Under the pieces are notes generated by a model. That model saw nothing but the letters and a program-made list of their open reading frames with translations, had not been told where the DNA came from and did not search any database. The translations under genes were made by a program, and so were the position numbers. Positions 11,126 through 21,400 of a stretch of 64,000 nt of DNA are shown in pieces (position 1 is the stretch's first letter; every line of letters begins with the position of its first letter). The DNA comes from Polytrichum commune. Lineage: Eukaryota > Streptophyta > Polytrichopsida > Polytrichales > Polytrichaceae. Location of the stretch: assembly GCA_950295325.1 (NCBI GenBank), contig OX485803.1:23996001-24060000 (forward strand). Reading direction: 5' to 3'.

Positions 11126-13105
11126 GGGCTACATTGGAGAAGTAGGCCTAGGTCGCTAGTAGCTAGGTAGGTTGAGATTGATAACTAGTGGGTAGGTACT
11201 AACTAGGTAGTCACTAATCCCTTCTCATGAAATCTTCAGAATTGTTCAAACTTTAAGCTTAACTTGTCACTCGGTGAACTAATTGTCACGATCACAAAGC
11301 CCTCTCCTCTAATTGATTTTTTCTTGTTTAAATCACTAAATCTTGTAGTTTTGTTGCTCAAGTGAGGTATGTAAGTTGAGCGGATCCAATGGAGGGAGGG
11401 ATTTATTATATATGAGCGTGTCTCTCATTCATTCAACATACAAACCTTGAAATACTATGCAGTATGGAGGTTACTTTTTTGGGTTAAATTGACACAAGAA
11501 TTAGCTTTAAAGACTCTAAATTAGTCTTTCTGAATGCCATTTGAGATGAATCAACAACAAGCCTATAGGGGGATAAAATTTTTATGGTGGAGATTTTCAA
11601 CGATGACACAAATAAATGGTATGTTGGTAGACTATCATATTACAACCATTGCGAGGGAGACTACCCACAATCATATAGCATAGATTTACAAGACAATTGT
11701 AATTTCATTAAATGCATTACATTCTTGGATGAAAATATTCGGTTTGCTTGTTGATAGGCATACATATGATTATGTATTGTAGGTGATACTAAGTATGATA
11801 CAATTATAGACTAATGTATATAGACTTTTTTGTCGTCACTCTTCTTAATTGGACATGTCTATTTGAGTTGTATACATGCCAGTCTTAAAATTATGTATAA
11901 ATACTAATAAGTGTCAAAATATAAAGACATGCTTCCCTTAGAAGTTTATGTGAAGTTGGATTCAATGCCCAACATGCTCCAAGGTCCAAAACTTCCATGC
12001 CTAGCACATTTTTGGGCTTAATTGGTAAAAATACTACACTAAATATACTAATTCGTGAGGTTGGTACTAATTTAAGTCACACGCACCATCTAGCCAAATC
12101 ATAAAATTACCAAGGGTTGAAGTTGCTATTGAGTGACACTAAATTCATGACTACGGTAAATTCTATGTTCATATACCATAGATTTCAAGAAAATTAGTGT
12201 GTTCTTGTGATTAGTGCACATCATATGCTTGTCCATGAATAATGCCAAGTGCTAATACATTTAGTGATTAGCGCCAAGTGCCGGTGTTTTAAGTGAAAGT
12301 GCCAAGTGCCGAGATGAATAATGCTACCTAGTCTTAGATCTAAGATCTTTTGGTGGCACTAATTCATAGCGTAAAGGAATTTTAATATCACCTTCATTAC
12401 TTTCCAACCCTCATTAATTTCCCATGCTCACTACTTGATATATTAGTGCAGTGTTTCCAAGTCCAAGCGGTTACATGTTACGGTCTTTCAATTTCTCTTT
12501 ATTAATTTGAGATATTTTCTCTAGATTCCTCTAAAATGTTGGGTAATTTTCTTGAAGTCTTGAACTTCAACCGATTATTTCTCAAACTCAACCGCTTCAT
12601 TGGGTAACTAGTGGTCGATTCTCCCCATTCATTGGCCTAGTATAGTTTAGTCCATGTGTGAGAAGGGACTAGTGAACTACACTAAATAGGTAGATTAGTG
12701 TTAGATGAAGATTAGTGTTAGATGCAATAGTTACCTAAAACATTAATTTTCAACTGATATTACAATTAGTGTTTGAATAGAATTTGAGCAAATTATACCT
12801 TTTCACGAGGTTCTCATATTCTTCTTCCTTCAATTCTTCATTCCAAGATTTACAAAATATCATGATCTAACACTAAATGCGCTCAATGTAAATATTTAAA
12901 GTTACTACTTGGTACAAATAGTGTTAGAGTTGACATTTAGTGTTCTAACACTATAGAGACAATTTACATTTAGCATTTTCGTCAACTATTAGTGTTTCCA
13001 ACACTATCTACCTATTTAGTGTACCTAGTTAGTACCTACCCACTAGTTAGCAATCCCAACCTATCTAGCTACTAGTGACCTAGGCCTACTCCTACTATGT
13101 AGCCC
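11126..13105. repeat. 2-kb foldback repeat with ~100-bp inverted arms
   Basis: The left arm, about 11126-11228 (gggctacat...aagtaggcctaggtc...actagtgggtaggtacta...cccttctc), is matched in complement by the right arm, about 12656-13105. The right arm is split by a MITE at 12680-13021. The interior carries no recognisable gene but includes a ~190-bp segment at 12455-12640 that is shared with 19310-19500. The element type is unknown; foldback transposons and MULE derivatives are both possible. Confidence 0.6.
12680..13021. repeat. TA-flanked MITE inside the right arm of the foldback
   Basis: 342 bp, starting CACTAAATAGGTAGATTAGT and ending in the complement of a similar sequence, flanked by TA on both sides. 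The left arm of the surrounding foldback shows the uninterrupted sequence (aactaggtagtcacta). That acts as an empty site and confirms a TA target duplication. Confidence 0.7.
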
Positions 13106-13177
13106 ACCTTAATAGAAGCCTAGCCCCTTATTATCTTGGCAAGCTAGCTAACTAGGTACTAAACCCGACTCATGCAG

Positions 13178-13400
13178 TCTAACCCCGATAATACGACACC
13201 TTGATTATATGACACATTTCCCGTTGACCAAACTTTCTAGTGTCAATTTACCCCAATATAATGACTACGATTCTTGTAATACAACAATTTTAGGTCCAAT
13301 TTATCATATAATAGAGGTAATTAATGTGCAAATGTGGTGGGACCCACAATGGGATATGCCTTGGGGGATTGGGGAGTACATGATGAATTCTTCAATTAGT
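13178..13400 (+). repeat. Left-end fragment of the pogo/Tigger-like family
   Basis: The sequence 'ccgataatacgacacc', followed by spaced tatgacaca and accaaacttt motifs, parallels the left end of the element at 9838 for about 150 bp. There is no coding remnant. Confidence 0.5.
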
Positions 13401-13792
13401 TAACTTAACTTAACTCAACTTAATTATTTAAAACCTTAATTCAAAACATACATTGCACTATTGAGTCTTTGGTTTTGGGTGGAGGTTGAAGGGTTTAGGG
13501 ATTCTTGGATCTACATAATATAATTAAGAAGTTGTTGATTTATCTTCTTGATTTGGAATTTCAATCTTCACACTTGAAACTCACATCTCTTTAGATTGGA
13601 AATTTCAATCCTCACAAACCTTATACTCCTAGATTTGCCCATGCCACTCTTCAATTTCTTGGCTTTGGAGGTGTTAGGGCGAGGTTGTATGTACCGGTCC
13701 CGGTTCATTTTTTGAAAAATAAATTGGTGGATGGGTGAAAAAAGGGTGGTGCCATGTGCCCATCCCCCTCACCCAAGGACAGGTAGCCCAGA
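13401..13792. other. Intergenic, no feature seen
   Basis: AT-rich sequence with short direct repeats (ttaacttaacttaactcaac). Nothing else is supportable. Confidence 0.3.
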
Positions 13793-14600
13793 TCAATATA
13801 GGGTTAACGGGCTCACATTCACGCCGGTATGCATAATACGGGCGTTATCTTTTCTTTTCTTTTCTTTTCCTAAGGGAGGAAGGTCATCTCTGCTAATTAA
13901 GGACTGACCAAACCCTTTGTACAACTTTTGCATGGCATTCAACACTATGATAGATATGAGTTCTTCTGGTAGTACAAGAGCTATTTCTCCTAGCTGGTCG
14001 ACCAAGGTCCTGGTCTCTAAGAAGAAATCATCCATTTTTAGTGTGTCACTCATTTTGAGAGACAAGAGCTTCTGCAGGAGCATGATTTTCCTAGAGGAGT
14101 TGCACGGGTAGATCACTCCATTGTCAAGTTGAACACCACGTGTGACCAAAAAAAATCTTCTTTTGGTAAGTTGCACCACCAAAATGGGTCAAAATTTTAT
14201 CAAAATTTTATCATGAGTAGATATACACAGTACCTATGACATAGTTAAAAGTGGTAACTAAATTTGATGATTTGTTTTTTTCATAAAACATACCGTTTCT
14301 AACTAGAATGACACAGAATTGAACTAAAACAATTACTAAAAAAAAATAAAGATGACTAAAAATTTCAAAATAGTATTCAAAAGATACTATCAATGGTTAT
14401 GTATATGTAGAAAAAATATCATAAATTTTAAAATTATATATGGCATGTAATATAGGGGTAGCAAACTTTGTCCACACGTGGTGTCAACTTGACAATGAAG
14501 TGACCTCCCCGTGAGGAGTTGCTTGAAGCATATCTCGTTTTGAGAGCACCCCATACACCATATGGATCCTTAAATATTCAAACTAAGTGATGTAAGGAGT
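13793..14600 (-). pseudogene. Ty1/copia gag fragment interrupted by a MITE
   Basis: On the minus strand, residues 28-103 of the frame 14182-13793 have the pattern of a copia-type gag (UBN2 family): LLQKLLSLKM, then LVDQLGEIALVLPEELISII and SLISRDDLPPLGK. The first 27 residues of that frame come from a 411-bp MITE inserted at 14103-14513. Gag-like sequence continues on the far side of the MITE, with a WGALK stretch near 14550. The primer-binding site and LTR lie further upstream on the same strand (15014-15783). No pol region follows, so this is a truncated, inactive copy. Gag would form the virus-like particle core. Confidence 0.7.
14103..14513. repeat. 411-bp hAT-like MITE inside the copia gag
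   Basis: Terminal inverted repeats of almost 50 bp begin CACGGGTAGATCACTCCATT on the left and CACGGGGAGGTCACTTCATT on the right (complemented). A perfect 8-bp duplication, aggagttg, flanks it (14095-14102, 14514-14521). The outer 15 bp match the termini of the 1.5-kb elements at 625 and 44111, so it probably uses the same transposase. Confidence 0.9.
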
Positions 14601-15013
14601 GGTGGATAGAGAGATTGATAACGGAGAGGGTATGTTGTTTTAGTCTACATTCCACATCTCATGCACCTTCTCGCATTTTATACTATGAGAAACGTCACAT
14701 ATCTTCTCTACTCAAATTATTTTATAGAATGAATTTCCAAGATCTCGTGTATTGTAGTATCACTACCCTAGACGAAGAGATATTGGCTAGTTGTAACTTA
14801 CTTCACGAGTCTCGGTATTTTGAGTTGCCTACCAATGAATGCTTGCTCATGAACTCCTAGGGTGTTGGTGATTGCTTATCAAATCGTCCAATTCTCCTTG
14901 TGAAGTTTGGGAGTAACTCTCCAATGTTGTACCTAACTGCACACAGTAACTCTCTATTTCAAAAGCTAACAATGTTCTAGAGCAACTTCCTAGAACGATC
15001 CTCATGAAACTCC

Positions 15014-15030
15014 CATGCACTTTGATACCA
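15014..15030 (-). other. Copia primer-binding site
   Basis: On the minus strand the sequence TGGTATCAAAGTGCATG directly follows an LTR end (...tctatca). It resembles the initiator-methionine tRNA-primed site (TGGTATCAGAGC) of plant LTR retrotransposons. It lies about 0.4 kb upstream of the gag remnant, as expected. Confidence 0.7.
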
Positions 15031-15783
15031 TGATAGAACATACACATGTTGCTCATGTGTCCCAAGTGATGATTTTATTGATGAATAGTGACAACATATA
15101 TAACCTCAGTGAGGTGGAATTTGAAGAAATAATAACAGAAGGTGGGCTAATAATTGTAACCCTGATTTCCTAATCTATCTTGGGAGGTAAGAGATCCTAA
15201 GTGTTTCTACGTCTAAGGGCCGCTTTACACTTAGAGGCCGGGCCAATTCGTTGTGTAAGAGGCTTGAAATCCTCATTTGTGATTGGTCAAAAGGCTCAAA
15301 TCGGCCCCAACCCCTTTACATCTAGAGGCCGGGCCGATTTGGTGGTATGATTTTTTAAATTAAAAAATGTATGTTATGACACGGCCCGAGCTCGTTGAAT
15401 TGGGTGCACCCAAAATGGAAGGCCAATTCTTGGCCTAGAGGCCAATGTCATATTCCACTAAAAAAATCTTCTTAAATAAAGTATAATTTCTTAAAGTGAA
15501 CTAGATCCATTGGATTATGTGGAATCTAAAGGCTCTATCTTAGATTATGCTACATCCGTTGGATTAGGCTAATTTTTTTGAATCAGCTTGGCTTCTTGGC
15601 CCGAGGGCCTTTACATATGGGAAAATTGGCCCCCGGTATAATCTTATTATAATGTGTAGTAGAGGCCGGCCTCCAACCCAAAAAAGGCTGAAATTTTGTG
15701 CAATCGGCCTCAAGGGAAATTGGCCCGGCCTCTAGGTGTAAAGTGGCCCTAAGTAACCCTAAGTAACCTTAGAGCTACTGACA
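15031..15783 (-). repeat. Copia 5' LTR with a nested MITE
   Basis: On the minus strand this begins TGTCAGTAGC at 15783 and ends ...TTCTATCA at 15031, next to the primer-binding site. A TATA-like ttatatatg and an AATAAA signal (aataaaatc) lie in the 15060-15110 part. Removing the MITE and one duplication leaves about 216 bp, a normal size for short copia LTRs. The matching 3' LTR was not found in the window. Confidence 0.65.
15217..15749 (-). repeat. PIF/Harbinger-type MITE, family 2, copy 2
   Basis: 533 bp with ends GGGCCGCTTTACACTTAGAG and, complemented, GGGCCACTTTACACCTAGAG, flanked by a perfect TAA duplication (15214-15216, 15750-15752). It is inverted relative to the copies at 5417 and 46413. 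It is inserted in the copia LTR. Confidence 0.85.
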
Positions 15784-17690
15784 TATCAAAGGTTGTATAA
15801 TGAGTTCTGACATAACTAGCAGTTGTTTCTCTCTGTTCACTGAGCACCAACCTCGATCGCTGAACAAGTGCTGTATACACGCATAGTGGGAAGCCGTGAC
15901 ATATCAAAGGTTGTATAATGAGTTCTGACATAACTAGCAGCTGTTTCTCTCTGTTCACTGAGCACCAACCTCCATCGCTGAACAAGTGCTGTATACACGC
16001 ATAGTGGGAAGCAGAGTTCGGGAAGTTTTTGAAGCCTGAGTGGCTAATTGCCGGTAGTTGCTACGAAGGGTCGGATTTTTCCCAATTTACATCGGCAAGA
16101 GCCGGTCTTTTGTAAAATCAATCGGCCAATTGCCTATATTTTCATATTTTCATATTTTCATTGGCCAATATCCAATTAAATGGAATTCATATCGGCACTA
16201 ATTGTTTAAAAAATGTATGAAAAGTTATTAGAAATAATTTCTTAGTACAAAATCTTGAATAAGTGAAAAGAAAGGCATGTTCAAAACTTTAAATTTGAAG
16301 AGTTAATATCCTTGGCAGGAATTGAACCTAGCAATGCCTTCACCGCTTGAAAGTCAAGAGTCCCCCAATTCTTCATAGAAGCAATTGGATTTGGTCATGG
16401 AAAGGTTGCATAATAGAAAAAGTTGAAGGTTTAGGGTACTTCCTCAAGTGCATCATCAGATGCCCCAGACAAATAGCGCTCTGGATGCTTCCGGCTGAAA
16501 TCCAGTAACTCACAAGAAGAATCGGTTACATTTCCGAGACATTTTCTAGTCCATCGGCTAATTGCCGGAGGATTGAAATTATAGTCGGATTGCCATCCGA
16601 TGGTTGGAAATTTGGACCGGCCATGAGGGGTAATCCATCGGCTGATAATGAACTAGCCGTCGGTTTTCCCCGAATATAGGTGGGAAGCCGTGTGTGATTT
16701 CAATTTTATTACGCGTTTCGGAGTCCAAATGCTCACTTCTACATACTTGCATCTACATACTTGCAGTTGTCTGTAAGTTGAGGCCAAAGCTGGAAGTTCA
16801 CAAACACACACAGACACTTCCTGCTGATTCTTCGACTCACAGCAGCTTGGTGGTAGTGGTGGGTTTCCTCCCCTTATAACTTGCATTCCACAGCTTGGAA
16901 TGTTTCGTTCTAAAATCCGTCCTTGCTCTTGCTTGTATAGATGCTGATATCGGTAATTTTCCTGAAGTCTTGAGCTTCACCGGTTCATCTGCAACTAGCA
17001 GCTGGTTCTCCCTGTTCACTGAGCACCAACCTCCATCGCTGAAGAACTGCTGCACGCTGGCATAGTGGGATGCCGTGTGTGATTTCAATTTAAGTACGTG
17101 TTTCGGAGTCCAAATGCTCGATTCCACATACTTGCAGTTGTCTGTAAGTTGAGGCCAAAGGTGGAAGCTCACAAACACAGACAGACACTTCCAGCTGGTT
17201 CTTCGACTCACAGCAGCTTGGTGGTGGTGGTAGGTTTCTTCCCCTTATAACTTGCATTCCACAGCTTTGAATGTTTCGTTCTAAGTTCCGTCTTTCATCT
17301 TGCTTGTATATATGTTGATATCGGTAATTTTCCTGAAGCCTTGAACTTCACCAGTTCATCTGTAACTAGCAGCTGGTTCTCCCTGTTCATCGAGCACCAA
17401 CCTCGATCGCTGGACAAGTGCTGCACGCGGGCATAGTGCGATGCCGTGTGTGATTTCGATTTTAGTACGTGTTTCGGAGTCCAAATGCCCACTTCTACAT
17501 ACTTGCAGTTGTCTGTACGTTGAGGCCAAAGCTGGAAGTTCACAAACACACACATACACTTCCTGCTGATTTTTAGACTCACAGCAGCTTGGTGGTGGTC
17601 ATGGGTTTCTTCCCCTTCTAACTTGCATTCCACAGGTTTGAACGTCTTGTTCTAAGTTCCGTCCTTACTCTTGCTTGTATATGTGTTGTT
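15779..17690. repeat. Tandem repeat array upstream of the RLK gene
   Basis: Two 118-bp units (15779-15896 and 15897-16011) share tgacatatcaaagg...gcatagtgggaagccg. After an inserted hAT the array continues from 16680 with units of about 385 and 371 bp, starting at 16681, 17066 and 17437. Shared landmarks include 'gccgtgtgtgatttc', 'cggagtccaaatgc', 'gttgtctgta', 'cttggtggt' and 'ccctgttca'. The array runs to within a few bases of a TATA box at 17691. Minus-strand frames of 112-124 codons run through it, but they shift between units and look incidental. The array may have arisen by duplication of promoter-proximal sequence. Confidence 0.75.
16012..16679 (-). mobile_element. Non-autonomous hAT element in the tandem array
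   Basis: 668 bp with a perfect 8-bp duplication, gtgggaag, at 16004-16011 and 16680-16687. The left terminus is CAGAGTTCGGGAAGTTTTTG; the complemented right terminus, CTATATTCGGGGAAAAC, is weakly similar. The left terminus and the adjoining 'ggctaattgccgg' match the right terminus of the hAT at 52335-53491, so the two are relatives in opposite orientation. There is no transposase. An internal segment near 16311 resembles the 3' half of a tRNA, as in the other copy. Confidence 0.8.
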
Positions 17691-17700
17691 CTATATATAG
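17691..17700 (+). promoter_or_regulatory. Probable TATA box of the LRR-RLK gene
   Basis: The sequence ctatatatag lies 746 bp upstream of the RLK start codon and just after the tandem array. A 5' leader with an intron is likely: a good acceptor (ttgaaattgcag) ends at 18433, 12 bp before the ATG, and candidate donors (gtgagg, gtaaag) lie near 17900-17925. Confidence 0.5.
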
Positions 17701-18445
17701 CCGCAGGAGTCCAAGGTGGACTGCTGAGAATTAAAACTATTTTTGTGAGATGATAGTCCATTTACGTGTCAGTTTCTCTCGGTCTGTCAGTATCTACGTT
17801 TCTTCTTCTCCACATACAAGGGCTTGAATATTCTTGACATGGGCTTGACACTGGACTCTCAAGTGCTACTGAGTCTGTTGCCCTTCAGTCCAGACACACC
17901 TTGGTGAGGTTGAACTTCAAGTAAAGTAGACGTGTGTTATTTGAATATAATTATCATTATAATTATCATTATCAAAGTGAAGATCCTCGTACCCATTAAA
18001 TGGTCATATAGGTCCCTCCAATCATGTGGATCATTGAGCCTAGAATGGTTAGCATACTTTTGTGCACTTAGTCCAATCTCTTTCAAACACATGTCATTTT
18101 GGTGTCCATTCTTAGGTTCACTCTAAACAAATATCACTCAAATATTTTATATGAAATTGCTAGTAATGTATAATAGTTTTGACTCAAAATTGAAATAATA
18201 CTGCTACTTGGAGTGCTTCAATTGCTTCAAAAGTCTTCAAAAAATTGGACTTGAATGTGTTGCCTCTTGTGTATAATATGGACATGGTGGCTTCTCCTAA
18301 GTTAATTGCAATTCATTTACAATGGGTTTTGAGTAGTCTTCACCTGCTAACACATCCATTCCAATTTTTGAAGCGCTTGTGATTCATGTGTACATTAGGA
18401 CGTGATTTAATAGTTATCTCTTTGAAATTGCAGAGACAATTTGAA

Positions 18446-21400
18446 ATGGAGTCACCACTCGTGCTACAAGGTTCGTCAGTGTTTGTAGCTCTCTTGATTC
18501 TACTCATAGCCTCTGACATCGGCATTGCGAGCCAAAATTTGTCGTTGAGTGGTGAGTATTTATCGCACATGTAGCCCTTGAATGTTGCAAGTTAATTTTG
18601 TGTGGATAAGTTATTGCTTGCTAGGAGTTGAATGAATTCATCCCTTGCCTATTATGGGTTCACTTCTGGGCAATGGCATTAGGGACTTAGACAACATCCC
18701 CCTATTTATACATATTTATGTGTACATCAAGAAAAATTAACCTATGGTGTAATTTGTATTATTGAATAATTTGAGAATTTCCAAAAAAATATTTGTTGAA
18801 AATCTAAAGAAATTTTAGATCAAGTAAATTGCCTAGTATTGAAAAAATTATGTAAATGAATCAAAGAAGTGCATGGCATCTAAGTATTAGCATGTTCGCT
18901 AATACTTGCTAAAAACAACAACTTGCCTTCAACAAATTCACAACCTATCGATGCACATGTTCATCATGTTGAGGATTTCAACATTTTCAGATTATGTTTG
19001 AAATTTTGAAAGCGTGCAAATAGTTCCAATTTTCACTCATTCAAACTTTTGAATATTCTGATTGAGTTGGCGAAGTCACCAAGGTATTTGTTCAAAATTT
19101 CATTGGCAAAATCTTGTACCAATCAGACATGTATAAGGACGGTGTGTGAACTCTAGAGAATTGAAAATCCTAGTCTTGAGGAATAGTGTGAACTTTGCAA
19201 ATTGGAAGGCCTGAGTTCTTGAAGAGTTATGATCATGATTGCTTTGTGGAAAGAACCTATTCATTCTCGATCAATGCCCGGGAAGTTTTTGGGCATAGTC
19301 GGTCAAGATCCTAGTGGTTCTAAATCCAACTGGTTACATGTTGGGATCTTCCAGTTTTGATTTATTCATTTGAGGATGTTCTTCTATAGATTCCTCTAAA
19401 ATGATAGGCAATTCTCCTGAGGTCTTGAACTTCAACCGGTTATTTCTCAAACTCAACCGGTTCATCTGTAACTAACCGCCGGTTCTCCCTGAGCCCTGTT
19501 CTAAATGAAGTTACAATAAAGTTTTAAATGAAGCTTTAAATGAAATTCATGTTCCATGACATGCACCTATCATGAGATGAGGTGGTGATGAAGGTGTGGC
19601 CATTGACCTTGTGCCAGAAGGTGTTGTTGTCATTTCACAATGTGCAAGCTTCATTTACCTAATTAAATTTCTACACCACATTCATCCACCATCAAAGGGG
19701 TTGTCATGTTTGAGGCTTTTGTATATGCTTCGTGTGCACATCACCAACTGCCAACATATGAGACTTGGACAATACGATTTGCTTGATAGATCAATTTACA
19801 AATCCACCATAGTGGTAGATTTTAAATTTTACAGTGACACAAGACGATTCGGTTTACACATGACATGTTGGCCAAGTCTCATATGTTTATAGTGTCCAAA
19901 TTCAACTTTTTATTATGAAATTTTCCAATGATTATTATTTTTTGTGTTGCAGAACAAGCAATGGTCGACATCTTTGAAACATGGTATGAAAGTAATCCCA
20001 AGTTGTCCAGAGTACTAAACTGGTCACTGAGCACTAATCCTTGTACCGATTGGCGTGGTGTTATTTGTTCACAAGACTATGTGACTGGGCTGAGGTATGT
20101 ATCTTATCTTGTTTGCTATGCTTATTTTATTACCCTTAAGTAAATGTGGCACATTCAATATGTCATAATGCTCGCAAGTTTGTGGGACTCAACGGAAAGA
20201 AGATGTTAAATCAAATGAACATTTATTTGACTTTAGGAGATACATTGGATTGAGAATAAAATATGATATTAAAAATAAGGAAGGACTTGATAATTTAGCA
20301 AGGTCCACTTGAATGTTGGTAGCTTATTCAAAGTTACACAATAATGTCTTATTCGGGAAGTCACTTTTTACAAAAAAAATTAAAAAATTCAATATGTTGT
20401 TCGGACATTATGGAACATAAATGACTTTGCTTGGTAAAATATTACAATGTCATTAAATAATTAGAGCATTGTGTGACTTGAAATTGTAACATGCACTAGT
20501 CGGGACGTTCTTCAATGTATGAACGTTCTTCAAAAATTACTACACCATTTATGGTATTTTAATGTTATGTACACTATTTGCAACTTGGGCCTAAACTAGA
20601 TGCCTAGAGGTCTCAAAGTTTCATGTATGCTAATTGCCAATATGATGTTCTTCATCAACATAAGTAACTTTTCTAAGTGAAACATTATTTACATTATGAC
20701 ATTTAGTGTAGCACATTGGGATACTTGAGATGAGAGTCTTGTAGTTTAGTATGCAAGGGGAAGATACTATTGAGCATGCTAATGATAAGTGTCATGTGTT
20801 CCCATTTTAGTATGCAAGAGGAAGATATTCTCGAGCAAACTAAATCCAAGTGTCATATGTGTACACTTTAGTCAACTTGTAGACCATTATGTAACATAGG
20901 CATTACACTTCATAACATTATTGATCATAGTCATGCCAATATATTAGTAAGTGCACTTGAATGCCAAGTGTGATGAGGTGACACTAATGGTGAAGTTGTT
21001 GATCATTAGTGTCATCTAGCTTTCGCCTCAAAATAGGGTAAGTGGCATTATTACGCATGTGACACAGCATACCATAAGCAACGTTGTACACTCTAAACTC
21101 TATAATATCAACCTCCTCAATGTCACTTCTTCTCTTATATCCCCAAACTCTAGGGAATGGATGTTCTTAGTTTTAATTCTCACTCCTTATTGTCACCCCG
21201 GGTACGCAACTCCCGTATTATATGGTCCTAATTATAATCACTTATAATGCGTTGTAGTCCAATATTGAGTGATACAATTTGTTTTGATGTAGGAAACCCT
21301 TGTAGCCCTTCTAACAAGGAATCCAAAAATGTAATTATATATAGGAAATGAATATATTTTGAAGCATATAATTGCATTAAAAACCTAATTATATGATTTT

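Noticed and set aside
16653-17633. Overlapping minus-strand frames of 112-124 codons
   Set aside because: They lie in the tandem array, change frame between units and have no recognisable domain. The similarity between them comes from the DNA repeat.
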